DNA from: an uncultured Bacteroidota bacterium
GTDB taxonomy: Bacteria; Bacteroidota; Bacteroidia; Chitinophagales; Chitinophagaceae
Length of the DNA: 34,589 nt
Assembly: GCA_903887005.1 (NCBI GenBank)
Contig: CAISOH010000334.1
Span: 1 to 34,589, forward strand
Reading direction: 5' to 3'
Translations under genes and position numbers: made by a program
The notes under the pieces: generated by a model
The model's database searches: none
What the model saw: the letters and a program-made list of their open reading frames with translations, nothing else
Told to the model about the DNA's origin: nothing
In this document: positions 8,084 through 16,099 of the stretch, piece by piece
Position numbering within the stretch: the first letter of the stretch is position 1
How the letters are laid out: every line of letters starts with the position of its first letter

Positions 8084-8487
8084 GATAAATAGTTTGTGTC
8101 CTGCAATGCTAACATTAAAATTGCCTTTTAGACTGAGACGAAAACCTGATTCAGATCATTGGAAAATTATATATTTTTACAGGTTAAATTTTTACGATAA
8201 ATACGAATCAATATCCTGGATTATTATTGGTTTGTCATATAAAATGGCAGCTATCAGCAATCGTGTTTAGGGCATGTCAGGAAATAGCTTGTACATATTG
8301 GCCTGTTCTTTTCCATTTTTTTTGAAACATTGAATACCTCATGCCAGTATTGCGTGGGCAAAAATGCCTTTGAGCCTTATTTTGTGAAATTGAATTATAG
8401 GTAATTACCGGTTAACCGCTTCTGCTTTTTTGTTTTTTAAATATTAATGGCATGGGTTTTGCTAACAGGTAATAGAGGCTATTAGTT
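8084..8487. other. Intergenic region between radical SAM gene and small membrane ORF
   Basis: 404 bp of mostly AT-rich sequence holding the leader of the divergent radical SAM gene and, near its right end, two adjacent palindromes (listed separately). A minus-strand open stretch around 8270-8390 lacks a convincing start and was not called. No RNA gene was recognised. Confidence 0.4.
8400..8418. repeat. Two adjacent palindromes, GGTAATTACC and CGGTTAACCG
   Basis: GGTAATTACC (8400-8409) is directly followed by GGTTAACC (8410-8417; CGGTTAACCG if one flanking base on each side is included). Both are perfect inverted repeats with no loop, which fits a dimeric protein-binding site better than an RNA hairpin. 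They lie 70 bp before the 41-residue membrane ORF. An operator role is inference. Confidence 0.4.
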
Positions 8488-8613
8488 ATGTGGAAAGGAT
8501 TTCATAATATAGATATTGTAGCGTCAATCGGAAGAATCTTTCTATTGATATTAACATTAGGGGTTGTATTGGCTGCATTGTACGGATTTATTTATTGGCT
8601 TGGTCATTATTAA
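8488..8613 (+). CDS. Small single-span membrane protein (41 aa)
   Basis: This ORF is too short for the supplied track. It starts at ATG 8488 and ends at TAA 8611-8613. The peptide begins MWKGFHNIDIVASIGR, followed by one strongly hydrophobic helix (IFLLILTLGVVLAALYGFIYWL) and a short GHY end. The AGAGG at 8474-8478 is a plausible ribosome site 9 bases before the ATG. The helix has the length and composition of a real transmembrane segment with a cationic residue just before it. It is flanked by the radical SAM gene and the channel gene, both on the other strand. No family was recognised. A chance ORF remains possible. Confidence 0.55.
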   Translation: MWKGFHNIDIVASIGRIFLLILTLGVVLAALYGFIYWLGHY

Positions 8614-8687
8614 TCGGAAACAGACATCAACTTTTAAATTCCTGTAAATAGCGACCATGCAATTAACAGGGCAATTATTTTACTCCT

Positions 8688-9374
8688 TCAATTTGCAGGT
8701 TGGTCTTCCGTTTTTTTATCTTCCTGCTTTTGCCCGGCAACAAACCATGATGCAATAAACCCTGAAAATGTTCCGTATAGTGCAACACCCATAGTCATTA
8801 GGGCAATTCCTATAAATCTTCCTTCCCAGGTAACAGGATATTTGTCATCGTAACCGGCGGTTACTACTGATACATAAGCCCAATATAAAGCATCTCCGGC
8901 AGTTTTAATGTTACTTTCCGGGTCGGTTTCTACTTGTAAAATGCCGATGGCAGAAAAAATTATCAGAAGGATGGTGAGTATTATAACAGAAGTAAATGTT
9001 CCTTCCACTTTGTTACGAAAGATATGATGTATAAAATGTCTTGTGGTGCGGAACGTTCTTACAATCCGCAATAACCGGATTAAACGAAGTACCCGGCCTA
9101 CTCTTAAATAAGTGATCACCGGAATGCTTGCAACCAGGTCGATCCACCCCCAGCGCATAAATTCCATTTTATTTTCCGCCTTATATAATCTTATGAAAAA
9201 CTCCACCAAAAAGAAAACACAAATACAATCATCAATAATATTAATTACCCTGGAAGTTTCCTGGGGTAATTTGACAAAAAGGTCAACGAGCATTGCTCCT
9301 AAGACATAAATTGTCAGAATTAATACAATCAGATTTAAAAAACCAATTTTTTGTTGTTGATTATTTTCTTCCAT
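8688..9374 (-). CDS. Six-TM voltage-gated ion channel family protein
   Basis: 228 residues from the ATG at 9374; the ORF track adds 13 residues from an upstream TTG, which I think are not translated. It has four voltage-sensor-like helices (about residues 12-115). S4 is striking: Arg at every third position from 91 to 112 (RVGRVLRLIRLLRIVRTFR). The pore domain (about 127-211) has S5, a pore helix with YWAYVSVVTAGYDDKYP, and S6 (IGIALMTMGVALYGTFSGFIASWF). The filter reads TAGYDD where potassium channels normally have TVGYGD, so selectivity is uncertain. The tail is short, charged and has no ligand-binding domain. Confidence 0.88.
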   Translation of the reverse strand: MEENNQQQKIGFLNLIVLILTIYVLGAMLVDLFVKLPQETSRVINIIDDCICVFFLVEFFIRLYKAENKMEFMRWGWIDLVASIPVITYLRVGRVLRLIRLLRIVRTFRTTRHFIHHIFRNKVEGTFTSVIILTILLIIFSAIGILQVETDPESNIKTAGDALYWAYVSVVTAGYDDKYPVTWEGRFIGIALMTMGVALYGTFSGFIASWFVAGQKQEDKKTEDQPAN

Positions 9375-9450
9375 TCTTTTTAGGTTATGGATAAAGATAA
9401 AATCATTTATCAAATAAACTGTTAAATCCCAACCCTATCTTCTCTCTTCT

Positions 9451-9576
9451 TCAGATGCATTTTCCTTCAATGCTAACCAGGCGATCATTCCATGCAAATA
9501 TTACTTCCAATGTCTCATTTTTCAGACTTAGATATTCCCAGATGCTGTTATAAATCAGTGGTTGTTCTAATGACAT
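9451..9576 (-). CDS. Possible small protein (41 aa), doubtful
   Basis: An ORF below the track's length limit: ATG at 9576 (minus strand), TGA at 9451-9453. The peptide starts MSLEQPLIYNSIWEYL and contains ETLEVIFAWNDRLVSIEG; composition is soluble and protein-like, without low complexity. It lies 76 bp upstream of the channel gene on the same strand and could be co-transcribed. There is no recognisable family and no obvious ribosome site, so it may be a chance ORF or a remnant of a longer gene. Confidence 0.3.
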   Translation of the reverse strand: MSLEQPLIYNSIWEYLSLKNETLEVIFAWNDRLVSIEGKCI

Positions 9577-9809
9577 TAATTTCCAAAATACGGAAAATAG
9601 TTCCTGTTTAAGGAATTAATGCATTTTATTTAAATACGTAAGTGATTGAATATTTTCATTTTAATAAATAGGCATGTTTATTGCCAATAATCTCTTGAGG
9701 AAAATACCCCCAAATTGGGAATTGTGTATAATGACAGATAGTGAAAAAGCATTTGCTTATATAAAAATATAATGAATTAGTCCGTGATAATATTTCAAAA
9801 ACAAAACAA
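9577..9809. other. Leader region of the giant secreted protein gene
   Basis: AT-rich, 233 bp, presumably holding the promoter of the gene at 9810. An exact TAnnTTTG box was not found close to the start. No hairpin or open frame of interest was seen; the ORF on the minus strand that runs through this stretch is a shadow of the next gene. Confidence 0.35.
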
Positions 9810-12800
9810 ATGAAACAAACAACACTTCCATTTCCAGGACTCAATGCAAATCCAATCGGATTATTTACAAAAAAATTGTTTTTTTTGATATTGGCTATGT
9901 TACTGTTTTTTGTTACAGTAAAGGCAACGCCGGCCGCAATTACCGGTACTACAACCATAGCGGTAGGTAGCACAACCACATTATCGGATGCCACCACCGG
10001 GGGGACCTGGATGAGTTCCAATTTGTCAATAGCGACAGTTGGGTCTCTGACAGGCGTTGTTAGCGGATTAACTGCAGGTACCTGCAATATTACATATACT
10101 GCCGGAGGCTCTTATGTATATACAACCATGACTGTTTCAACGGTGTCTTCTTCACACCTGATCACAACATTTGCAGGCAATGGAACAGCTGGTTATAGTG
10201 GTGACGGAAGCGCTGCTATTGCCGGGGAATTAAGTGATCCATATGCAGTAGCAGTTGACGGAAGCGGTAATGTATATATTGCGGACAAGGGTAACAATTG
10301 TATTCGTAAAGTAAATACATCCGGCATTATAACCACATTTGCAGGTAATGGTACAGCCGGCTATTCCGGAGATGGCGGACCTGCATCTTCTGCGAAGTTA
10401 GATAAGCCTACGGGTGTAGCCTGCGATATAAGCGGTAATGTTTATATTGCTGATCAGGTTAATAATTGTATCCGTAAAGTAAATACTTCAGGCATAATCA
10501 AAACATTTGCCGGTAATGGCACAGCAGGATATACAGGTGATGGCAGTGCGGCCACGGCAGCTGAATTAAATCAACCTATAAACGTAGCAAGTGATTTTTC
10601 AGGTAACCTGTTTATTGTTGACTTTAACAATAGCGCTATACGCAAAGTTAATTCATCAGGAATTATCAGCACGGTAGCCGGTAACGGCACATGTGGATTT
10701 AGCGGTGATGGCGGTGCGGCAACCAGCGCTAAATTATACCATCCTACCATGATGGCCTGCGATGCAAGCGGGAACCTGTATATTGATGATGAAAATAATG
10801 ACAGGATACGTAAAGTAAATACTTCCGGAGTGATTACAACTATCGCCGGCGATGGCATTGATTCCTTTAGCGGCGATGGCGGACCGGCAACGGCTGCGAG
10901 ATTAAATGAAACTTATGGTGTTTGTGTAGATGGAAAAGGAAATGTGTATATAGCGGATTTAGTAAATCAGCGTATCCGTAAGGTTGACACTTCAGGTATT
11001 ATTACTACCATATGCGGAACAGGAGTAAGGGGCGCTTTGGGAGACTGCGGCCCTGCTACAGCAGCGCAATTATATAACCCATATGGTATTTGTATTGATA
11101 ACTCAGGTAATATATTTATTGCTGATAATATAAATGAAAAAGTCCGTAAAATATCTGGCTATTCATCAGTAATTACAGGTGCCACAACAGTGATGGCCGG
11201 AAGTATAATTACTTTAAGTAATGCCACTCCAGGTGGCGTCTGGACCAGCTCTAATACATCAGTAGCCACAATAGGTTCCCTTACCGGAATAGCAACAGGA
11301 GTAGCTGCCGGTACCTGCACTATTTCATACAACATCAGCGGCTGTTATGTTTATGCAACATTGACTGTTACCGCCATATCATCCATCACGGGAACTTCTT
11401 CAGTTTGTGCAGGCTCTTCAATTACTTTATCCGATGCTACAACCGGAGGCACATGGAGCAGCAGCAATACTGCTGTTGCTACAGTGGGCTCATCAACTGG
11501 AATTGTAAGCGGTATATCAGCAGGTACTTCAATTATATCTTATACAATATACGGGGGAGCGGTTACAAAAACAGTTACTGTCAATGCAACACCATCTGCA
11601 ATTGCCGGTATTACCACCTTAGGAAGCGGAAGCTCTACAACATTATCCGATTGTATCACTGGTGGAACCTGGACAAGTTCAAATACGTCTGTAGCGACAG
11701 TTGGGGCTATGACTGGCGTGGTTACAGGAGTAACTGCAGGTACAACCAATATTACCTATTCTATTGGGGGCTGTTATGTATATACAACCTTTACTGTTAT
11801 TTCCGTATCCTCTATTACAGGTACGGCCACTGTCTGTAAAGGGTCTGTCACTACTTTAAGCAACGCCATAACCGGCGGCACATGGAGCAGCAGTAATACA
11901 TCTGTTGCAACAGTGGGTGCTTCCACAGGGGTAGTTACCGGTGTATCTGCAGGCACATCCGTTATTTCTTATACCATATACTGCAGTACGGTTACAAAAA
12001 CAGTTACTGTAAATGCAATGCCTACTGCAATTACCGGTAGTACAACTGTAGGAACGGGAGGTGCCACAACATTATCCGATGTCATCACAGGCGGTACCTG
12101 GACGAGTTCAAATACGGCAGTTGCTACGGTTGGGTATCTGACAGGCGTGGTTAACGGAGTATCAGCCGGTACAACCAGTATTACCTATTCTATTGCGGGT
12201 TGTTATGTATATGCAACCTTTACTGTTATTTCCGTATCTTCTATTATGGGTACGACTACTGTTTGCAAAGGGTCTGCCACTACATTAAGCAACGCCATAG
12301 CCGGCGGCACATGGAGCAGCAGCAATTCATCTGTTGCAACAGTGGGTTTATCCACAGGAGTAGTTACCGGTATATCAGCAGGCACATCCGTTATTTCTTA
12401 TACAATATATTGCAGTACGGTTACTAAAACAGTCACTGTAAATGCAATGCCGTCTGCAATTATCGGTAGTACAACCGTAGGAACGGGAGGCACAACAACA
12501 TTATCAGATGCCATCACAGGTGGCACCTGGACGTGTTCCAATACTTCGGTAGCAACAATTGGAGCTTTGACAGGCGTGGTTACGGGAGTATCTGCTGGTA
12601 CAGCTACTATTTCATACAATATCAACGGCTGTTATGTAACTGCAACAATGACTGTTAAAGGCATATCATCCATCACCGGAACTGCAACTGTTTGCACCGG
12701 CTCTTCAATTACTTTATCCGATGCTACAACCGGAGGGACCTGGAGCAGCAGCAATACAGCTGTTGCAATAGTGGGTTCATCAACGGGAACTGTCAGCGGA

Positions 12801-14966
12801 CTTGCCGCCGGAACTTCGGTTATTACGTATATGGTGTATGGCAGTGCGGTAACAACAGTAGTAACGGTAAATGCAACGCCGGCTGCTATAACCGGAGGTA
12901 CAAAAGTAGGCGTGGGCAGTAAAATTATCTTAACTGATGTCATTCCCGGGGGCATATGGACGAGTTCTGATACGACAGTTGCAAAGGTCTGTGCTCCCTG
13001 CGGATTTGTAACCGGGATATCGGCAGGTACCGCCACTATTACATATAATATTGGTGGCTGTTATGTAATTTCTCCAATTACTGTTGTTTCGATATCATCC
13101 ATTACGGGAACTACCACAATTTGCGCAGGCTCCTCTACCACTTTGTCCGATATGACTACCGGAGGCTCCTGGACAAGTAGCAATCCTTTGGTTGCAACAA
13201 TCGGTTTAACTACGGGTACTGTAACCGGCATTGCCGCAGGGACCGCTACCATATCTTATATGGTGTATGGTGGAACTGAGACAACGGTAGTTACAATTCA
13301 TGCAATGCCGGCGGCTATTACCGGGGCCTCTGTTGTTGCATGCGGAGGTACAATTACCTTAAATGATGCCACTGCCGGAGGTGCCTGGACGAGTTCAAAT
13401 ACGTTAACGGCTGCAATAGGCTCCCTTACCGGAGTAGTTACAGGAACAGCAGCAGGAACCAGCATTATATCTTATAGTCTGGGCTTTTGTTTTGCAACTT
13501 CTTTATTGAATGTAATTCCAATAGCGCCAATCACGGGTACGACAACGGTTTGTGCCGGCAATACTTCCACCTTATCAGATGCAACAACCGGGGGCACATG
13601 GAGCAGCAGCGATACTTCAATAGCTACAATAAACCCGACTTCAGGCCTTATGTACGGCGTTTCAGCAGGTACCTCGATTATATCTTATAATATCGCAGGA
13701 TACTCAAGGACTATCATAGTTACCATAAATGACATTCCAACGGTAGGTGCGGTTTCAGGTTTTACAATGGTATCAGTGGGCAACTCTATAAATTTAACAT
13801 GCTTTAGTTCAGGTGGGTCAATCGCCTGGACCAGCAGCAATTCTTCAATAGCCTCAGTTAATTCCATGGGAACCGTTACGGGAGTATCAAACGGAACTGC
13901 TATAATTACTTATAGTGTAACAGATGGCTGTGGCACTTCCGCTTCAACAATTACGATTACGGTTTATACCGGCATAACAGGAAGTATAGAAGTTTGTACC
14001 GGTGGTACCACAACTTTATTACATTCTATCTCTGGAGGTACATGGAGCAGCAGCAATACCTCAATCGCAACAATTAATTCCGGGACCGGGGTCCTGACAG
14101 GGATTTCTGCCGGAACTGCATATATTACTTATGAAATGGGAGGCACCGTTATAGTTACAGTGACCGTATTGCCTTTGCCGTCAGTAACCGGAACTGTAAC
14201 CAATGCAAGTTGCAATGGATATGCAAATGGTAATATTGAAATTTCCGTTTCAGGAGGTTCAACAAGGGGTACATGGCTCTATTATTCCTATCTGTGGAGC
14301 AACGGAGCAACAACAGATGGAGCATGGGCGTTAACGCCAGGTATTTATTCAGTTATCGCGACAGATCCTAATGGGTGTAGCGGAACTGCATCTTTTACTG
14401 TATCTGAACCTTCACCACTTGTTACTTCCGGCATTATTACTGATACTTTGCTAGGTTGCAGAGTAGGTAAAATTGATTTGACGGTTTCCGGAGGAACAAG
14501 TCCTTATACATATACCTGGAGTAACGGAGAAACAACGCAGGATATTTATGGATTATTGGAAGGGGAATATGTGGTTGACATTACAGACTCGAATAATTGT
14601 CAAAGCACCGGATGGTATTATATAGAATACTGCACAGGTTGTCATCAGGATGGCGTGCGCAGAACTAATAATCCGACAGCCGTTGTTCCTGTTAATGCTA
14701 ATGACATACCTGTAAAGGCTTACCCGAATCCGTTTACATCGAAAACAAATATAACATTTACGACTCCTGTATCCGGCCAAACTATTGTTGAAGTAATCAA
14801 TCCCGTTACCGGTGTGAAAGTCGGGACAATTTTTAACGAACATACAAATGCAGGTTCTGAACACAGCTGCGTTTTAAATGGAGATAATCTTTCCCCGGGA
14901 ATTTATTTATATAATATTTCTGTTGGTAATGCTACTTATACCGGCAAAGTAATCCTGGTAAAATAA
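9810..14966 (+). CDS. Giant secreted NHL/Big_2/SprB repeat protein with T9SS sorting domain
   Basis: 1718 residues. Order: signal peptide (LFFLILAMLLFFVTVKA, about residues 29-47); one Big_2-like Ig domain (ITGTTTIAVGSTTTLSD...GGTWMSSN); six NHL repeats of 56 residues (about 116-451; each has GNGTAGYSGDG, then SGNVYIAD and IRKVNTSG), enough for a six-bladed propeller; 14 further Big_2-like repeats of about 71-72 residues (about 452-1465); two SprB-like repeats (YLWSNGATT and YTWSNGETTQDIYG); a short linker; and a type A T9SS sorting domain of about 80 residues (VKAYPNPFTS ... SPGIYLYNISVGNATYTGKVILVK). It is predicted to cross the outer membrane by T9SS and be displayed or released, probably as an adhesin or matrix protein (inference). 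Several long antisense ORFs over it are shadows. Confidence 0.93.
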   Translation: MKQTTLPFPGLNANPIGLFTKKLFFLILAMLLFFVTVKATPAAITGTTTIAVGSTTTLSDATTGGTWMSSNLSIATVGSLTGVVSGLTAGTCNITYTAGGSYVYTTMTVSTVSSSHLITTFAGNGTAGYSGDGSAAIAGELSDPYAVAVDGSGNVYIADKGNNCIRKVNTSGIITTFAGNGTAGYSGDGGPASSAKLDKPTGVACDISGNVYIADQVNNCIRKVNTSGIIKTFAGNGTAGYTGDGSAATAAELNQPINVASDFSGNLFIVDFNNSAIRKVNSSGIISTVAGNGTCGFSGDGGAATSAKLYHPTMMACDASGNLYIDDENNDRIRKVNTSGVITTIAGDGIDSFSGDGGPATAARLNETYGVCVDGKGNVYIADLVNQRIRKVDTSGIITTICGTGVRGALGDCGPATAAQLYNPYGICIDNSGNIFIADNINEKVRKISGYSSVITGATTVMAGSIITLSNATPGGVWTSSNTSVATIGSLTGIATGVAAGTCTISYNISGCYVYATLTVTAISSITGTSSVCAGSSITLSDATTGGTWSSSNTAVATVGSSTGIVSGISAGTSIISYTIYGGAVTKTVTVNATPSAIAGITTLGSGSSTTLSDCITGGTWTSSNTSVATVGAMTGVVTGVTAGTTNITYSIGGCYVYTTFTVISVSSITGTATVCKGSVTTLSNAITGGTWSSSNTSVATVGASTGVVTGVSAGTSVISYTIYCSTVTKTVTVNAMPTAITGSTTVGTGGATTLSDVITGGTWTSSNTAVATVGYLTGVVNGVSAGTTSITYSIAGCYVYATFTVISVSSIMGTTTVCKGSATTLSNAIAGGTWSSSNSSVATVGLSTGVVTGISAGTSVISYTIYCSTVTKTVTVNAMPSAIIGSTTVGTGGTTTLSDAITGGTWTCSNTSVATIGALTGVVTGVSAGTATISYNINGCYVTATMTVKGISSITGTATVCTGSSITLSDATTGGTWSSSNTAVAIVGSSTGTVSGLAAGTSVITYMVYGSAVTTVVTVNATPAAITGGTKVGVGSKIILTDVIPGGIWTSSDTTVAKVCAPCGFVTGISAGTATITYNIGGCYVISPITVVSISSITGTTTICAGSSTTLSDMTTGGSWTSSNPLVATIGLTTGTVTGIAAGTATISYMVYGGTETTVVTIHAMPAAITGASVVACGGTITLNDATAGGAWTSSNTLTAAIGSLTGVVTGTAAGTSIISYSLGFCFATSLLNVIPIAPITGTTTVCAGNTSTLSDATTGGTWSSSDTSIATINPTSGLMYGVSAGTSIISYNIAGYSRTIIVTINDIPTVGAVSGFTMVSVGNSINLTCFSSGGSIAWTSSNSSIASVNSMGTVTGVSNGTAIITYSVTDGCGTSASTITITVYTGITGSIEVCTGGTTTLLHSISGGTWSSSNTSIATINSGTGVLTGISAGTAYITYEMGGTVIVTVTVLPLPSVTGTVTNASCNGYANGNIEISVSGGSTRGTWLYYSYLWSNGATTDGAWALTPGIYSVIATDPNGCSGTASFTVSEPSPLVTSGIITDTLLGCRVGKIDLTVSGGTSPYTYTWSNGETTQDIYGLLEGEYVVDITDSNNCQSTGWYYIEYCTGCHQDGVRRTNNPTAVVPVNANDIPVKAYPNPFTSKTNITFTTPVSGQTIVEVINPVTGVKVGTIFNEHTNAGSEHSCVLNGDNLSPGIYLYNISVGNATYTGKVILVK
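10155..11162 (+). repeat. Six 168-bp NHL-coding repeats
   Basis: Six in-frame 56-codon units encode NHL blades. Landmarks recur as GDG (GDC in the last unit), then SGN(V/L/I)(Y/F)I and (I/V)RK(V/I). The units are diverged at DNA level but keep the same length, except at the last boundary. Confidence 0.85.
11379..13952 (+). repeat. Six two-domain Big_2 superunits with exact 429-bp period
   Basis: The codon for the first residue of each SSITG-type domain (AP in the last) falls at 11379, 11808, 12237, 12666, 13095 and 13524: five successive spacings of exactly 429 bp (143 codons). Each superunit is a pair of Big_2-like domains: one with VCxG near its start and a cysteine-poor end, the other mostly with a GCYV strand. 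The copies beginning at 11808 and 12237 are the most alike. The following unit begins 444 bp on, ending the exact period. Confidence 0.85.
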
Positions 14967-14992
14967 GGATAGTAAAGTTTCTGTATTTATAA

Positions 14993-15027
14993 GTGGCTGT
15001 CTCGAAAATCCGGGACAGCCACTTTTT
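14993..15027 (+). terminator. Strong intrinsic terminator
   Basis: GTGGCTGTC pairs with GACAGCCAC across a 12-base loop, followed directly by TTTTT. It lies 27 bp after the stop codon of the giant secreted protein gene and separates it from fabI. Confidence 0.9.
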
Positions 15028-15098
15028 ATTAAGATACAGGTAAAGAAAATTTCCCGTCACAGCGAAGAATGAAGCAGCCAAATTCCCCTTATATTATG

Positions 15099-15106
15099 TA
15101 GCTTTG
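15099..15106 (+). promoter_or_regulatory. TAnnTTTG -7 box upstream of fabI
   Basis: TAGCTTTG matches the Bacteroidota -7 consensus and would give a leader of about 40 bases to the ATG at 15153. No TTG was found at the usual -33 position. Confidence 0.4.
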
Positions 15107-15152
15107 CGCGCAACTTAATATATATTTTAGGTTTTAACTTCTAATTTTGCTC

Positions 15153-15986
15153 ATGTCGCATCAATTACTGAAAGGAAAGAAAGGAATTATTTTCGGAGCG
15201 CTCGATGAGCGCTCTATTGCATGGAAAACCGCTCTGGCTGCCGTAGCCGAAGGCGCAGAGATAGTGCTGACCAATGCCCCTATTGCCCTGCGCATGGGAA
15301 AAATAAACGAACTGGCAAAACTTTGCAATGCGCAGGTAATACCGGCAGATGCCACCAACACTGCAGACATAGAAAACCTGATGACGAAAAGTATGGAAAT
15401 CCTGGGAGGTAAACTGGATTTTATACTTCACTCTATAGGCATGTCGCCCAATGTTCGGAAGAATATACCTTATACCGATACCAATTATGATAATTTTCTG
15501 AAGACCATAGATATATCGGCTCTGTCGCTGCACAGGGTATGCCAGGTGGCTATGAAGGCTGATGCAATGAATGAATGGGGTTCTATACTTGGGCTTAGCT
15601 ATATAGCAGCGCAACGTGTATTCCCCGGCTACAATGATATGGCCGACACCAAGGCTATGCTGGAAAGCATCGCCCGCAGTTTTGGTTATCAATACGGTAT
15701 TACGAAGAAAGTACGTATTAATACCATCAGCCAGTCGCCTACGGTTACTACTGCAGGTTCTGGAGTATCCGGCTTCGATGTATTTTACCATTATTCCGAA
15801 AAAATATCGCCATTAGGTAATGCCAGCGCTGAAGATTGCGCCAACTACTGTGTAATGATGTTCAGCGACTATACCCGGATGGTAACGATGCAGAACCTGT
15901 TTCATGATGGCGGTTTCTCCAATACCGGGGTAAGCCATGCATTGGTAGAGGATTTGCTGAAAGCTAATACCACCCCCAACCCCTAA
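15153..15986 (+). CDS. fabI: NADH-dependent enoyl-[acyl-carrier-protein] reductase FabI
   Basis: 277 residues, an SDR-fold enzyme that reduces trans-2-enoyl-ACP in the last step of each fatty-acid elongation cycle. Visible marks: the FabI-type dinucleotide loop GIIFGALDERSIAWKTA, HSIGMSP, and catalytic residues in LGLSYIAAQRVFPGYNDMADTK (Tyr150, Tyr160, Lys167; Tyr-x6-Lys spacing intact). These sit four positions later than in the E. coli enzyme as I recall it. The track starts at a TTG two codons upstream; the ATG at 15153 is the natural start. It has its own probable promoter after the terminator of the preceding gene. Confidence 0.96.
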   Translation: MSHQLLKGKKGIIFGALDERSIAWKTALAAVAEGAEIVLTNAPIALRMGKINELAKLCNAQVIPADATNTADIENLMTKSMEILGGKLDFILHSIGMSPNVRKNIPYTDTNYDNFLKTIDISALSLHRVCQVAMKADAMNEWGSILGLSYIAAQRVFPGYNDMADTKAMLESIARSFGYQYGITKKVRINTISQSPTVTTAGSGVSGFDVFYHYSEKISPLGNASAEDCANYCVMMFSDYTRMVTMQNLFHDGGFSNTGVSHALVEDLLKANTTPNP

Positions 15987-16006
15987 AGGGGAGCTTCCCC
16001 TCATTT
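15987..16006 (+). terminator. Hairpin after fabI, part of a pyrimidine/purine-rich element
   Basis: AGGGGA-GCT-TCCCCT starts at the base after the fabI stop and is followed by CATTTTG. Read with the last codons of fabI, the stretch CCCCCAACCCCTAAAGGGG resembles short extragenic elements often found behind Bacteroidota genes (from memory). It could act as a weak terminator; the T-run is poor. Confidence 0.4.
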
Positions 16007-16045
16007 TGTATTCGCGGGTGAGGTTTTTTGGAGTGTGTCATATTA

Positions 16046-16078
16046 TTGATTTAATGTGCCGGAATTACAATATTTTTG
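16046..16078 (+). promoter_or_regulatory. Bacteroidota-type promoter for porQ
   Basis: TTG at 16046-16048, 22-bp spacer, then TATTTTTG at 16071-16078 (exact TAnnTTTG). Transcription would start about 16084, so translation should begin at the ATG at 16100 rather than at the TTG 16076 used by the ORF track, which is part of the -7 box. Confidence 0.6.
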
Positions 16079-16099
16079 ATAATGCAGCGTTTACAATTT

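Noticed and set aside
7986-8270. 94-residue plus-strand ORF across the radical SAM start
   Set aside because: Over a third overlaps the radical SAM N-terminus antisense; the rest is AT-rich leader with no protein-like features.
8270-8390. Minus-strand open stretch ending ...LTCPKHDC, possible transposase remnant
   Set aside because: No start codon at a sensible place, a stop directly upstream, and no recognisable transposase motif.
11405-13036. Several 60-144 residue ORFs on both strands inside the giant repeat gene
   Set aside because: They are shadow frames caused by the absence of stop codons in the Thr/Ser/Gly-rich repeat.
15165-15791. 208-residue antisense ORF over fabI
   Set aside because: fabI is certain by its catalytic motifs; the antisense frame has no recognisable domain and is a codon-composition shadow.
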